From NCBI GenBank assembly GCA_025267735.1, contig CM046307.1, forward strand, positions 3,023,258-3,087,257: 64,000 bases of DNA, in the 5' to 3' direction. Each line of letters begins with the position of its first letter. Positions within the stretch are counted from its first letter, which is position 1. A program made the position numbers and the translations under genes. Of the stretch, positions 23,298 through 34,603 are shown piece after piece. The stretch comes from Mactra quadrangularis. Its lineage: Eukaryota; Mollusca; Bivalvia; Venerida; Mactridae. The notes beneath the pieces were generated by a model. That model was not told the origin of the DNA and did no database searches. It saw only the letters and a list, made by a program, of their open reading frames with translations.

Positions 23298-24157
23298 TAT
23301 TTTTATCTATTTACGCGACAAACATTACATAAAGGGACATAATCATGTAATCAGACGCATTTAAAAATCTTTTAAACCTTTTGAAAGTATTTTAAAAGTG
23401 TTCTATCATAAATTTATTTACTTTTTGCCAGAAATATTCTGTATAATGATCACATAGCTTTAATAATAAGAAAATGAACTGTGTTGACCTTTGACCTAAA
23501 TAACACATTTTTATCACAAAATAGGTTTTAAACATTCTCGATGTGGCTCAGTAAGTCATCTAGCAACGTGAATTAAATAATGAACTGCCTTTTCAAAAGT
23601 TTTCCAAATTTGTCAAAAATCTCTAAAAACAGTTATACCACTCGCCCTTAATTTTACACCACTGTGACATTATTTCAACCTTATCGAGTATGAAATGTCT
23701 ACTAAAAACGTCTTGAAGCATCATTAAATACAATTCAAGTAGATTTAAACCATAAACACTAACTGTAGTTCTATTAGTTGAACTATTGTAGACGATTTTT
23801 TTATTGTCACCTATTTTCGAGACTAAAATGCTAAAAAGGGAAGTAATCATGCATTCAAACACTCCATTTCTATCATAGAAATAAAGTTCAATCATAATAC
23901 ATTAGTTTTCAACAAAGAAAATCTCCACTTTACTGATTAAATTTCTTGAAATTTCAGTATAAAGAGCGTAGGGTCTAATAAAAAATAAATGGACCTAGTT
24001 GACCTTTGACCTAGATTACGGACTTGAACGCGATTTAGATTTTATACATCCCCCCGTACGATATCAGGGAGGCATCCAGCTACATGAATCAACCATTAGA
24101 TTTGCATTAACAAAAATGTCCTACGGTGGTCAAACTTTCACTTTAAGATAGGTAGAC

Positions 24158-25675
24158 TTATGGTTTATAGATAGTGTGTTTGCATCAATAATTTAGCGCG
24201 TCTGTCGGTATAATGGGATGTTAAATTTAATCAGAAACGCATCGTGGGCGATCTGATGTAAACTAAGGTTATCCGGATACTTTGATGAATTATACCAATG
24301 TTGATTTGAATTTGGCATGTGCCATATTGGTCAGAATATAAATAAGTTTGTGATAAAATATAATTTCACATAAAACATAAAGAAGACTGTGCCATAATAA
24401 TCTTAATAAGGGATACTGTAGAATATTAAATGATGGGATTTCAAATAATTTTATTGGATGCGTGATGAATTACCAAAAGAGAGGGAAATTTCTTTAATCA
24501 CAGATATAACAAGAAACATTCGTTTCGATCTTTGTACTCATATTTGCATTATGGACCAGTTTTAGAGTTTTGTTAAAGTTTGTAGATTTTATTATTTGAA
24601 ACTTTTAATTTACGAAGTAAAAACAATATTGTTTACCATTTATTTGAGTTAACATAAGAAAAATTCTTTAGCGATATGTCAAATTGTAGCAGTCATATTT
24701 GACTGGGAATTGTTCAGTTTTACAATACCAAAAGGTTATGTTCTTGTCGTCTCGTATCAGACCATAAGGTAATTTATAAAACAGTTACTAAGATAAAGTG
24801 CATTAACCGGAAAGCATTTAAAATGAAAGTGTTATACTTCTGTTATAGAAAAGATTTAAGAATTAAACATTCGATGCTAGCTCATGATATTACACGTTAT
24901 TAAACAATTGCCTTCATTCAAATGGAAGACCATAAAGAGGATTCGAGTTTGGAGGAAACATTTTCCGGTGATTTTATTTTGCCGTTTTTGTCTGTTTTTA
25001 ATGATTGATATTTGTAATTGAATTCAATTAGCTTTGTCTCTTGCAACACAATACTAACTTTTAAATGATTTGTTGTGTGATTGTTCGTGGCTTTGAGTTG
25101 TTTAAGTGAAACTGGAGAAACGTCCTTGCAAAATTCAGTTGTCGAATCCAGAACTAATTATCAAAATAATTAAATAGCATTTGAATTCATCACGCTGTAT
25201 TTAACGTCGAGTGCATTAATTTGTTGAGAATAACAATTTCCAATTTTGTTGGAACTGACTGCTTGCAATTTCAATGAAGCTTAAAGCAACCCGAGTTGAA
25301 AATTACAAACTTAATAAAATAATTTTATTACCATTTTAGTTATAATCAAAGGCTATCTACGAGACGCGTAGTTAAATAATACTTACGGCATCAAGTTTGA
25401 TGGGTAGTATTTTATATTATAATGAATACATGTTGTTTTCGGTTTTATGAAATCATGTTCCTGATAAGTATTTGGATGCCTCGTAAAAGGTTTAACTGTC
25501 GCATTGGTTGACCGCCAATTATATAGCACAATGTAGTATGTTATGTTATTTGGTTTAAGTTTAATGAATCGCTATATTTGATGGCTTTTGGCATTGTGTG
25601 CTTAATTAGAATTAGTGTGTTATTCAGTATAAACATGCTAACGTACAATACGACTTAATTGTATTTATGATACTT
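24158..25675. other. No feature recognised
   Basis: AT-rich DNA with short frames only. Confidence 0.4.
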
Positions 25676-26115
25676 AGATAGATAGATAGATACTTTATTT
25701 ATTTGATTTGTGCGTAGGCACATCACCATATTACATAATATACATTACAAGATTAACTAAACATTACAAAACATACATACAATAAACATGGTACAAACAC
25801 ATATTCTAACACACACCACACACACACACCACTCAACACATAACACACAAAAACACAAAAACTATCATCCACAAATATAGCTTTACTCACAAATGTCTAT
25901 CTTCAAAAACATTACAAAAGAGTGAAGACAATAAACACGATACAAAACACATATTCTAACACAATCCACACACTCCACACACTCACACACAAGCATTTAT
26001 GGTTTCTCACTGTGCATAAAAGAGTTACGGGGTAATTAATTGCATGACACGAATAGTGAGTATGGGTTTGCTGCTTTCCACCATTTTCAAGGAGGTAAAT
26101 TTCTAACGTTGGCAT
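25676..26115 (-). mobile_element. Probable LINE 3' end with (GATA)n tail
   Basis: The minus strand ends in AAATAAAGTATC followed by (TATC)4, the usual look of a CR1-type LINE 3' end. Two long ACACAC/CACACA-rich stretches (25800-25850 and 25965-25995) lie upstream. No RT motif is present. Confidence 0.35.
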
Positions 26116-26119
26116 AAAA

Positions 26120-27695
26120 CTTTCATATTATATTTGAAATCCATCTGAAAAATATATAGTAGTCACATCCATATAAAAGCCACTATATGAAAATATATTC
26201 TTTAATAGTAGACTTGAAAACTGTTTTACTACCATGACGCTACAAAAATTATAACATGCATTAGATAAACGATAAACAGTTCAAACAAATAGGCTTTCTA
26301 AATTTCAGTTTGATCAAGTGTTCATTTCTGAAAAAATCGAGGTACTTTTATCAGAGCACACTATATTCATTTAAACGCTAATGTTCAATATATCTGATTA
26401 AAATATTTTAAATCTTAATTATGTAATTTTGAGTAAGTTTTATCTTTAATAAAACATCATCTTAAACATACTGGGATAAAAACTATTGTTTCAAGTATTG
26501 ACAACCAAGTTCTACGTTCGGGTTTGATCTATTTTCATTTTGAAACGCAATAAATTACGTTGACACATTTAAACAATCATTGCATTTATTTTAAAAAGAA
26601 TCTTGTTCACTAGTGGTGTTTGAAATAGATAGATGTATATGTTTCTGTTCAGTCCAAAAACAATGTTACTTTTGATAAGTGGGCTTTAATGTGTTTAACT
26701 AGCTTCGTTTACATAAGTAAATTTGTCTACCGGAAACCAATTACAAGTACGAGGTAGATCCTAGGAAATTTAAAGTCTAAATAATCATAAAATAACCACA
26801 GTATTGTTGACTTATTCCACAGTATTAAAGTATATTACAAAAAACATAGTTTGATACCAATTACAAGCACCAGACTCCAATTTACGTGGTCTGAAGACTG
26901 AATGCCGCTATAGTATTATATGAAAACTATTTACAAGTCTTAGAATAATTCAGCACCATAGACATGTTATTGAAAAATAAAACGGCTATCTAAAACACTT
27001 GGTATTTAATATTTTTATCAAATACTGCTTCTGTCTTTATGTTATGGATTTTTTATCACAACAATGTAAGGATATATTTTTTTCACTGATAATTTTTGCA
27101 AGAAAATTTCAATAACAGTCATCAAGAATTCATGTGGAAATATCAACATCATATTAAATTCTATCTTATATTGAATAATAACAGATAGTTATAACAAAAA
27201 AAATAATTTAATTATCATTCATAATTTCAAATCTAGATGGAAAACAGAAGGTTAAAGAGGATACATTGAAATTATCTTCAAGTTTCAAGTCAAAATTACA
27301 TGTGTATCAAATTTAGTATGTGATTTTTGGAAGGATTTTTTTAAATTAAAAAATTCCTTTCTATGTCAGCGCTCTGCAGAACTTGAAAAGAACTAACAAC
27401 ACGTAATTGAACTCTGTTTCAACTCAATAGAAAAACAATGTGCCAATGCGACCAAGAAAATATTGTAGCATAAAAATATATATACTCTCAAACGTAGATG
27501 AGTCGAAAAAAATTGATTTAAACAAATACTTAAAATTATGATATTTAATGGGTTTTTCACATTAATCAAGCATTATTCGAACTGTGTACGGAGCTAGAAT
27601 TTTTGTATTATTGAGCATTAGTATCCGCCACTCGCTTGTATATACATGTACAACTTTAGTGAGAGGTTAGTAGAGCTGGAGTTTACTTTCAGAAC
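26120..27695. other. No feature recognised
   Basis: AT-rich DNA, no convincing coding or repeat structure. Confidence 0.4.
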
Positions 27696-27707
27696 GTAAA
27701 GCGATGG

Positions 27708-27776
27708 CCAGATTACAAAGTTAAGCAACGAACTGTAAGGTTAGTGGTATGATGGGTGACCGTTGTGAATTAATGT
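27708..27776 (+). repeat. 5S rRNA-derived fragment
   Basis: The plus strand has AAAGTTAAGCAACG, then AAGGTTAGTGGTATGATGGG and TGACCG. In 5S rRNA genes the internal promoter reads AAGTTAAGCAACG (box A region) and GGTTAGTACTTGGATGGGTGACCG (box C region). Only this central part is kept, with changes between the boxes. It is a 5S pseudogene or the head of a 5S-type (SINE3) element, not a working 5S gene. Confidence 0.75.
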
Positions 27777-28066
27777 ATGCTCGAAGCGCTCTACATTATG
27801 GATGTTTTGGTTTTGGTTTGTTTTGTTTTTATTGTTTAGGCCACAACAAACTGATAATATTTTCGTCAGATTTCCCACTCCTTAAAATCCGAAAACGAAA
27901 AAAAATATTTTGTTTGCTCCCAGACCTTGAAATTTGTACCGCATCAAACATTTTGGAAATCAAAATTTGTTGGCACTCGGCCTAGTAGAATTACACCGAA
28001 AATAAATAATTTGAGTTCTAAATATCGATATAAATCAGCACTATTACACTAGTACGGCAAAACAGT

Positions 28067-28253
28067 GTATTCTAAGTATCATTGCGAAGCAGAATTCGCC
28101 AAGCGTTGGATATTCTTACCCATTAAAAGTTTGAGAATAGGTTAAGGGCATTAGTGGGTGAACAATCCAACGCTTGGCGAATTCTGCTTCGCAAAGATAG
28201 GAAGAGCCGACATCGAGGAATCAAAAAGCAACGTCGCTAAGTATTCTAAGTAT
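28067..28253 (-). repeat. 28S rRNA fragment with inverted end and 13-bp TSD
   Basis: 28151-28239 is the antisense of the 28S domain V region (TTAGTGGGTGAACAATCCAA, ...GATAGGAAGAGCCGACATCG...ACGTCGCT). 28080-28125 is part of the same 28S segment in the opposite orientation, giving perfect 30-bp inverted arms (28082-28111 and 28165-28194). GTATTCTAAGTAT flanks it on both sides (28067-28079 and 28241-28253). This is the pattern of a retrocopied rRNA fragment with twin priming. Confidence 0.85.
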
Positions 28254-28259
28254 TCTTGT

Positions 28260-28830
28260 TAACATTCATCATTAGAAATTACAATGACACCATCCTTTGT
28301 TCAGAAATATGATAACTGCACTCTGTTTTAGACCTTAAAATAATATTTAAAACATGTTCACAATTCTTGAATATGTCAAAGCATATTTTTACATGGTTCC
28401 CACTATTTTTTAGGAATGTTCTGCCGGCTGACCTGGCTTTGCTGGTGGCAAAGGCTTTTCATATTTGGCTTCGCATGGTAAGGGTTAAACCTCGGTCACA
28501 TTTTCATTATGATAAATTTCATTCATAAATGGCTATTTGCCTTTTCTGAGGTGCTGAAGTCTATACCCTGGGTTGGACTAGAGGATATTATTTAAACTTC
28601 ATTTCCCAATGAACAGACGGTATCAATGATTAGCTTTCTTGATAATACATGTACATAACATAACATGGAAGGAACAGGATTACCCAGTTTGACTGTATGA
28701 TATTTGGTGCTTTTCTGAGATCTCGTACTACATGTAGTTATTTCCAAATAAGACGACAAGAAATCTATAATGATGTGAGCATTTAATAAAAATAACAAGC
28801 ATTCCATAAGTTGTTTAGAGATAAAGCTTG
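28260..28830. other. No feature recognised
   Basis: Non-coding DNA between the rRNA retrocopy and the transposase-like remnant. Confidence 0.4.
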
Positions 28831-28849
28831 CTCAACTATTCCCAGTGCT

Positions 28850-30110
28850 TGATAGTAGAGTATTAAGTTTACTCATTTTCTTATCAAAATGATGTTTAAT
28901 GCAGTTAAGTTCATGTTGTTTCTCACGTGTTGATTTTCTCATAGCATTTGCCTTAGACAACAATGTTAGATTTTGTTCTTTTTCTGCTTTTTCGCATTGC
29001 TTGTCAGCATCTGAAGTCAGGCCATTTATGTCTTTTTCTAATTGTTTATGTTTATGCAATGATTCAACTTCACTCTTGAGTTAATCTTCTTGAAATTTCC
29101 TTTTAATAGCTTCGTTTTCTATATTTTGACAGTCAATGTACAAAATATACTGGCTTCTTGCAGTTTGAGGTTTTTGACGTAATTCTTTTGTAATGTGAAT
29201 GTTTTGAGAACCTTCGACTTTTGAGAGATGATCTTTTACAACCCGACGGGCAACCAAATTGGAGCCTTAAATATTAGTGTCACTTACATCTTTGTTGATA
29301 GAGAAACCTCTCTCTACAGATGCTTGTCCATGAGACAGTAATAACATTTTTTTCAAAACTGGCCATAATTTTCTGTAGTCTATTTTATCACTCATTATGG
29401 AGTAATACAAACAGTGTATACGATCCGTTGTTCTGTCAAACTTTTGAACTTTATTATTTAACTTTGCTTCGTCGACAAGTTTTTCATAATGTTCCAAAAT
29501 ATCATCACAATCCCTAATATCTAATTGTCCAATAGATTGCAGTTTTGATACAATCCTCTTGAATCTAACTTTGCAGTCATCACTATTTGTCACAATGGCT
29601 TTTGGTGATAGACAAATCATGTTCCTAAGAAAGGTATGTTCTAAGGGAGATGGTTCCAACGATTCGCTAATGAATTTTTGTCATGCTCAAGCATTCTGCT
29701 CGTAATTCTAATGCTTCTCTTTCACTTACTTTTTTGTCCAGTTTGTTAAGCTCAGTTTCTGCAGAATAGTGAGAATACTCAATGTTTATGTTTTTATTGT
29801 GTTTCAAATTTTGTTCATCACTTACATCAATTTTTGTGAGTTTGGATAAAGTGTGAACTTCTTTAATAACTGAATTCTTCACAATCTTTTTCATAAAAGA
29901 CTTTAAAATGTCGCCAAAGTCGTCAGCTAAGAAAGGTGTCATTGGCTTGACTATTTGGTACCTCACAAGAAATGATTCAAATTTTTGTGCCATGGATATT
30001 ATACACTGCAGATGGACTTTACTCAATGGATACTTAACAAATGTTTTGACAGTTTCGTAAGATTTTGTTCCAGGATTCTTTTTTGCTCAATACCCTTAAT
30101 ATACCTGGCT
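28850..30110 (-). pseudogene. Decayed hAT-type transposase-like gene, C-terminal half
   Basis: The minus strand gives, in order: KVHLQCIISMAQKFESFLVR and PMTPFLADDFGDILKSFM (30026-29880), EREALELRAECLS (about 29690), a frameshift, then LEHTFLRNMICLSPKA, KLWPVLKKMLLLSHGQ and ASVERGFSINKDV (29659-29280), a stop, then SNLVARRVVKDHL, and a coiled-coil tail with KAEKEQNLTLLSKANAMRK (to 28832). LSHGQASVERGFS resembles the C-terminal dimerisation block (hATC) of hAT-like proteins, and the coiled tail is typical of one multicopy metazoan family. The N-terminal BED finger and first catalytic residues are not found. Two or more stops and one frameshift mean it is not functional. Confidence 0.65.
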
Positions 30111-30129
30111 AGGGTGGGTAATAGCTGAA

Positions 30130-30345
30130 TAACACCACCGTCAAAAAAGTCCGCGAATCTCGGTCTAGGAATGGAAATTGCGAAATCAAAATACTATTTA
30201 TAGTACTAGTATTTCGTGTAGATAAAATCTACGCAATTATTGGTCGACACAAAGGTCATCTCGACGTGACCCGCCCAGCGAACCTTAGAGATCATGTACG
30301 ACAGCGCTCTACAGAATATCTGTGTACTGAGATTGGTTGGTAATA
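30130..30345 (+). repeat. Family X repeat, right part
   Basis: Matches 46045-46245: TTTCGTGTAGATAAAA, GTCGACACAAAGGTCA, AGCGAACCTTAGAGATC, then TATCTGT. Non-coding, unassigned repeat family. Confidence 0.7.
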
Positions 30346-30759
30346 ATAAAGTCTTTTGAACATATCTGCTTATCGACTTGTATCATTCATTCATAAATTC
30401 TTGCCGAGTATCACTTAAATCGGCTTTCTTGTTTCCGTGTTTACAAATTCTTTTTGTTTGCGTTTGCTATTGAACACCCAGACTTGTCGAGTACATTGTC
30501 CTTGGATATTGTATGTTTGTGTTATCTTTAATCAAATATTGAGGATGTAACTACTTAAAATTATGAGCTTTCGATGATAAAATAAATTTAAATATTTAAA
30601 TTTAAATAGGTACCTAACATTCCATGGCAAACTCGACAATGTTGCATGCAAAAATATACCACAAAAATTGGTTCCATATTGACATCATCAAAAACACTGA
30701 GTTCCAAGAATTTTGGTACACATATCAAATTTTGATGTCATGAAGTATACTATGATGTA
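30346..30759. other. No feature recognised
   Basis: AT-rich; includes the self-complementary AAATTTAAATATTTAAATTT at about 30588-30607. Confidence 0.35.
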
Positions 30760-30767
30760 CTTCACAT

Positions 30768-31224
30768 TAGGGCTGTCACGATTCGCCAGAATCGTATCGC
30801 GGTATATTGCGATGCGATAGAACCGTATCGCGATACGTACGGCGATATATTGCTTTGAAAACCATTGACACGGCTACATAATACTTTTGTCTTAAAAATT
30901 ATTCAACTGTTCAGTATGTTACAGGATTTTGTAAGGAAAGTGCTTGTAGCAGACTAGAGAAAAACTGGGAAATTTTAGAGTTATTGGAACATTCCGAACG
31001 CACCCAAATCGGATAAATTCTTTGAACTTAACCTTTAATTGTATGAACCATGGAAAATTGACATTTTGCTACTATCATTTAGCGAAGGGAAGAATTTTTC
31101 AATGAAAATAAAAAAAATATCGCAAAATACCGGTACGTTAAATTCATACCGCGGTACGTATTGCCGCAGCTGGATATTGCAACATACAAATGTACCGGTA
31201 TACCGGTAAATCGTGACAGCTCTA
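30768..31224. mobile_element. 457-bp hAT-like MITE
   Basis: The inverted ends are TAGGGCTGTCACGATT and AATCGTGACAGCTCTA, flanked by CTTCACAT (30760-30767) and TTTCACAT (31225-31232), an 8-bp duplication with one change. TAGGGCTGTCA-type ends are familiar from non-autonomous hAT elements. Subterminal DNA repeats ATCGCGGTA / TACCGGTA words. Confidence 0.8.
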
Positions 31225-31232
31225 TTTCACAT

Positions 31233-31533
31233 GTACATGTAGTTATTAATGCCACAACTAATATTCATGAACATAAACTATCAATAATGTCTTAATGTAT
31301 TATGAATAAAAAGTACTTACCAAAATGTGCCTGCAATGCTTTTTCAATAAAGTAATAGCAAATATGAATAACTTACATGAGTTAAGATTTTTTTTGGGCC
31401 CCAGCTAATGAGTCACTTCATGCATGTTTAGTACATAAAAGTACTCAAGAGCACTAAATCACATGAAGTCTTTGTGGAATTTGATAAATAATTCATTCTT
31501 GACCACCAATAACTGTTAAAATATAAACTAGTG
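31233..31533. other. No feature recognised
   Basis: AT-rich spacer between two MITEs. Confidence 0.35.
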
Positions 31534-31768
31534 ATACCCCCGCCAAAATCTAAAAATATGCGACAAACAGGAAGTAGATGAGCAAGGAGCATGAAATCGC
31601 TTTACACCACATGGGACTATGGGATGAAGCAATATGCAAAGTATTAGGCTGCTGCATGTTATAGTTGCTGAGAAAACTGCGACGGAAATTTTGTAACGGA
31701 CGACGGACGCACGCACGCACGGACAAGGGTAAAACAGTATACCCCCCTCTTCTTCGAAGCGGGGGTAT
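31534..31768. mobile_element. 235-bp MITE with ATACCCCCGC inverted ends
   Basis: ATACCCCCGC at 31534-31543 is the exact complement of 31759-31768. A subterminal (GCAC)n/(GGAC)n-like stretch at 31695-31725 parallels the GTCC repeats at the left end of the 129-2497 element, suggesting related architectures. TA at each edge may be a 2-bp target duplication. Confidence 0.65.
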
Positions 31769-31769
31769 A

Positions 31770-32042
31770 AAAATCGTGGACTATATGATATCCCTAGCAA
31801 AGGCAACGTATCTTTGTTATTAAAAAAGAAATCTGATATTGTGACTAAAAAAGACGACAACGTTGATACAACAAAATATTTTTAATGAATTAATTTATTT
31901 ATCATTTATAATGTATATACATGTACTATTATCACTAAAAATAGATTTAATAGCAAGGAATGTCCCATAAGAAAACGTAGAAATGCATCTTTAGGAAATA
32001 TTCACATACATTTGATATGAGTAAGATATTTATATGTTCCAT
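31770..32042. other. No feature recognised
   Basis: AT-rich spacer. Confidence 0.35.
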
Positions 32043-32150
32043 AGATATTAAGTTTGTAATGAGAAAGGTCACCTGAACGTGACCTTCATAACGAAACAGT
32101 CAGATCTAAATTAGCAAGTAAGAGAGCGAAGACTTAGATCAGGTTTTAAT
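32043..32150 (-). repeat. Family X repeat, left end, minus strand
   Basis: By complement it reads ATTAAAACCTGATCTAA, then TACTTGCTAATTTAGATCTG and GGTCACGTTCAGGTGACC, matching 34011-34100 and 45855-45940. Confidence 0.7.
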
Positions 32151-32163
32151 AAGTTTGAATCTG

Positions 32164-32486
32164 TTTGTTTTGTTTGTTTGGTTTTGTTAGGTTTAACGCC
32201 GTAGCAACACAAATTTATAGGTCATTTAACGGCGGTCAGTCAACCTACTCACTCCTGGAAAGGCTAAATCTCTGGATTTAGCTGTTAACCAACTACTAAG
32301 CACATACTTTCGTCAGTGACTGACATCTGTCCTACATAGTTAAAAATCATTGAAATGGAGGGAGAATAGCCGTAGAAATAATTTCATGACCAAGCTCCAC
32401 GAAAGTATGCCCCGCCCGGGAATCGAAACCACGACCCCTCGATCAGTGGATCTGGGTGCTACCAACTGAGCTGGCCGGGCGGCTTA
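32164..32486 (-). mobile_element. SINE family A, full length with 13-bp TSD
   Basis: AAGTTTGAATCTG occurs at 32151-32163 and 32487-32499. The head at the right is by complement CCGCCCGGCCAGCTCAGTTG with box B GTTTCGATTCCCGGGCGGGG, then the usual body and the CGCCG...CGGCGTTAAACC end with a CAAACAAAACAAACA tail. It lies next to the family X fragment. Confidence 0.9.
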
Positions 32487-32499
32487 AAGTTTGAATCTG

Positions 32500-34010
32500 A
32501 ATCATACACAACGTAATTATGAAACGCTGTTCTATTTTAACTCATGTTGAGAGGTTATTTGATTTAGTTTTCATTTAGTTTGAGTAGATACTTGATAAAT
32601 GTAAAATGAATGTACTGCATAAAATTAATCACTACTTTAGCCTTGCACTTTCTATGATAGTTCAAAGTAGTATTTTAAACGGCTTCATTCTAATGAAGTT
32701 CCGTAGAAAGGATTCATTTGTCTGGCTTGACGGATGACAATTGCTATTAGTCCCAATTAACTGTTTACGACAACATTATAATCAACATTAAATGATTTGA
32801 TAGATGTACTTGTAAAAGTCATTTGTCGAGTCCTGGTCATTTTCACAATATAGGCTAATAATAAAAATCATCGTAAGCTACAAGCTGATACCATTAATAA
32901 AACATTCTTTCTTTGACCATTCAATTTTTGATATTCTTTAATTATGAATCAGTCGATGAATACTTTCTGAAACTAATATCAATATAAGATATCATATCAT
33001 AGACTGAATTTCTTTTAAAATGACTTACGATAATTGTTGAGATTTTTTGTGAAAATGGCAATGAGTTCAACAGTCTGCATGCAAAATCAAGCGCATTAGT
33101 TAAAAGGAAATATAAATTTCCTATTGCTTGTGCGCTGATTGATTGTTATTTTGATGAAACCTTAATATGCAAACTGAGTTGAACTTCATTAACTACACAT
33201 AAACACATTTATTAACAAGTGTATTAATAATTCAAAGCTATGTTTAATACTGAAACTCGGAATCCTGAGTAAACGTGGATGATCTATTTTAAATTTCATT
33301 CTCGAAATATCAAACGAGTTTTGTAGTTATATTTGTAAGAAACACAATCAGCTGCAAGTAATTCAGCTAGTTTCAAATTCGTCTCTCGAATAGCAGAAAC
33401 AATTTTACCAAAGCAATCAGTGAGTTGTAGACGTATATACATCGTGACTCTCAATTTTCAACATCATCTTAAAATTCACCAGCTCGTGATTATTTCAAAT
33501 TGGAAATTACAATTACAAGCAACTACAACAAATATTAGTACGTAACATGATGTTTCGCAGAGCTTAAATTACAATGTTAAAATGTTGTAGAATTGTTTAA
33601 TCAATTGTTATATTGTGTTATGAAGGAAATGCTGATTGAAGTTGAATTTTTGGATTGAATTTATAATTTGCAGAAAACAAAATATATGTTCTTATCAATA
33701 ACTATGGTTTCCTTATCAGATTCTTATTGTCCCAAGCGTATATTGATTGTTGCATAATAAATGAGGACTCTATTTGTTTGAAGGAATTAGATAAGAATAG
33801 ATTACACGCAACTAACACCAGCTTATCATTCCATTTCACCATTGGCCATTTCTATTTCAAAACTACGTCTTCGCATTTCTGACGTGTCTTATTAACAAAG
33901 TGCAACAAAACTATTCACAATGCAAGTTATAAAATATTTTGTACTCGTCAAACGCAATTCATACTATGACAATAATAATGGGACTTGTTGTAAGAGTATC
34001 TAGTCACTAA
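32500..34010. other. No feature recognised
   Basis: AT-rich DNA, no coding signal. Confidence 0.4.
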
Positions 34011-34290
34011 AATCCGTTCTAAAATACTCCGCTCGCCTACTTGGTAATTTAGATCTGGCTGTTCGTTATGATGGTCACGTTCAGTTGACCTTTTCTCATT
34101 TTAATATTCATGACGCAATCTTTCTGTTCAGTAACTCGTTTACGTCATGCAATTTAATGAGAGTCACCCACAACAGATTGTTAATAACACAGCCGTCAAA
34201 TTAGCTCACAATCCTAGGTCTCTAATAGAAATTACGAAATTAAGATGCTATTAATAATTTTAATAGTGTTTTGTCTAGATGTAAGGCATT
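34011..34290 (+). repeat. Family X repeat, left and middle
   Basis: CCGCTCGCCTACTTGGTAAT, GGTCACGTTCAGTTGACC, then CCGTCAAATTAGCTC and ATGCTATTAATA match the copy at 45855-46110. Unassigned family. Confidence 0.7.
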
Positions 34291-34603
34291 AATTGATTGA
34301 ACAACACATTATTGAAGTAGCAATTAAAATAAAATAGCATGATCATTACATCTATTATACTTGGACCACATGGTACATTGGTTCACACCAAATTATGTTC
34401 TACCCAAGAAATAAAGTTGTTATTATAGTTATCATAAGCACGCTCAAATAGCAGATATAACACGGTGATCAGGAATTTATATTTTGATTTGCTGTCAATA
34501 TCAATAATGCACAACACATGCATACGTAAACCATGTTTTCCAAGCTCAGTTCATATGTATGAAAGTTCTTAAATTTAGCTGTTATCAATTATCTTACAGT
34601 ACC

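Larger units (their letters stand above)
17466..24157. repeat. 6.7-kb imperfect palindrome
   Basis: The left arm, 17466-21520, matches the reverse complement of the right arm, 22430-24157. When two insertions confined to the left arm (18581-20259 and 20408-21026) are ignored, both arms are about 1.7 kb. They share a 90-codon open frame (17737-18009 and 23623-23895), a SINE A copy and a cysteine-rich exon. The loop, about 21520-22430, is single copy. Each arm also contains AGGTCAAAGGTCA-type direct repeats (17622, 18128; 23489, 24001 by complement). Confidence 0.85.

Noticed and set aside
17737..23895. 90-codon open frame present in both palindrome arms (17737-18009 plus; 23623-23895 minus)
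   Set aside because: Of roughly 15 base differences between the two copies only about two are synonymous, so there is no sign of selection on a protein. Conservation is explained by the inverted duplication.
31528..31860. 110-codon minus-strand frame
   Set aside because: It runs through the 235-bp MITE and its GC-rich repeats; no motif.
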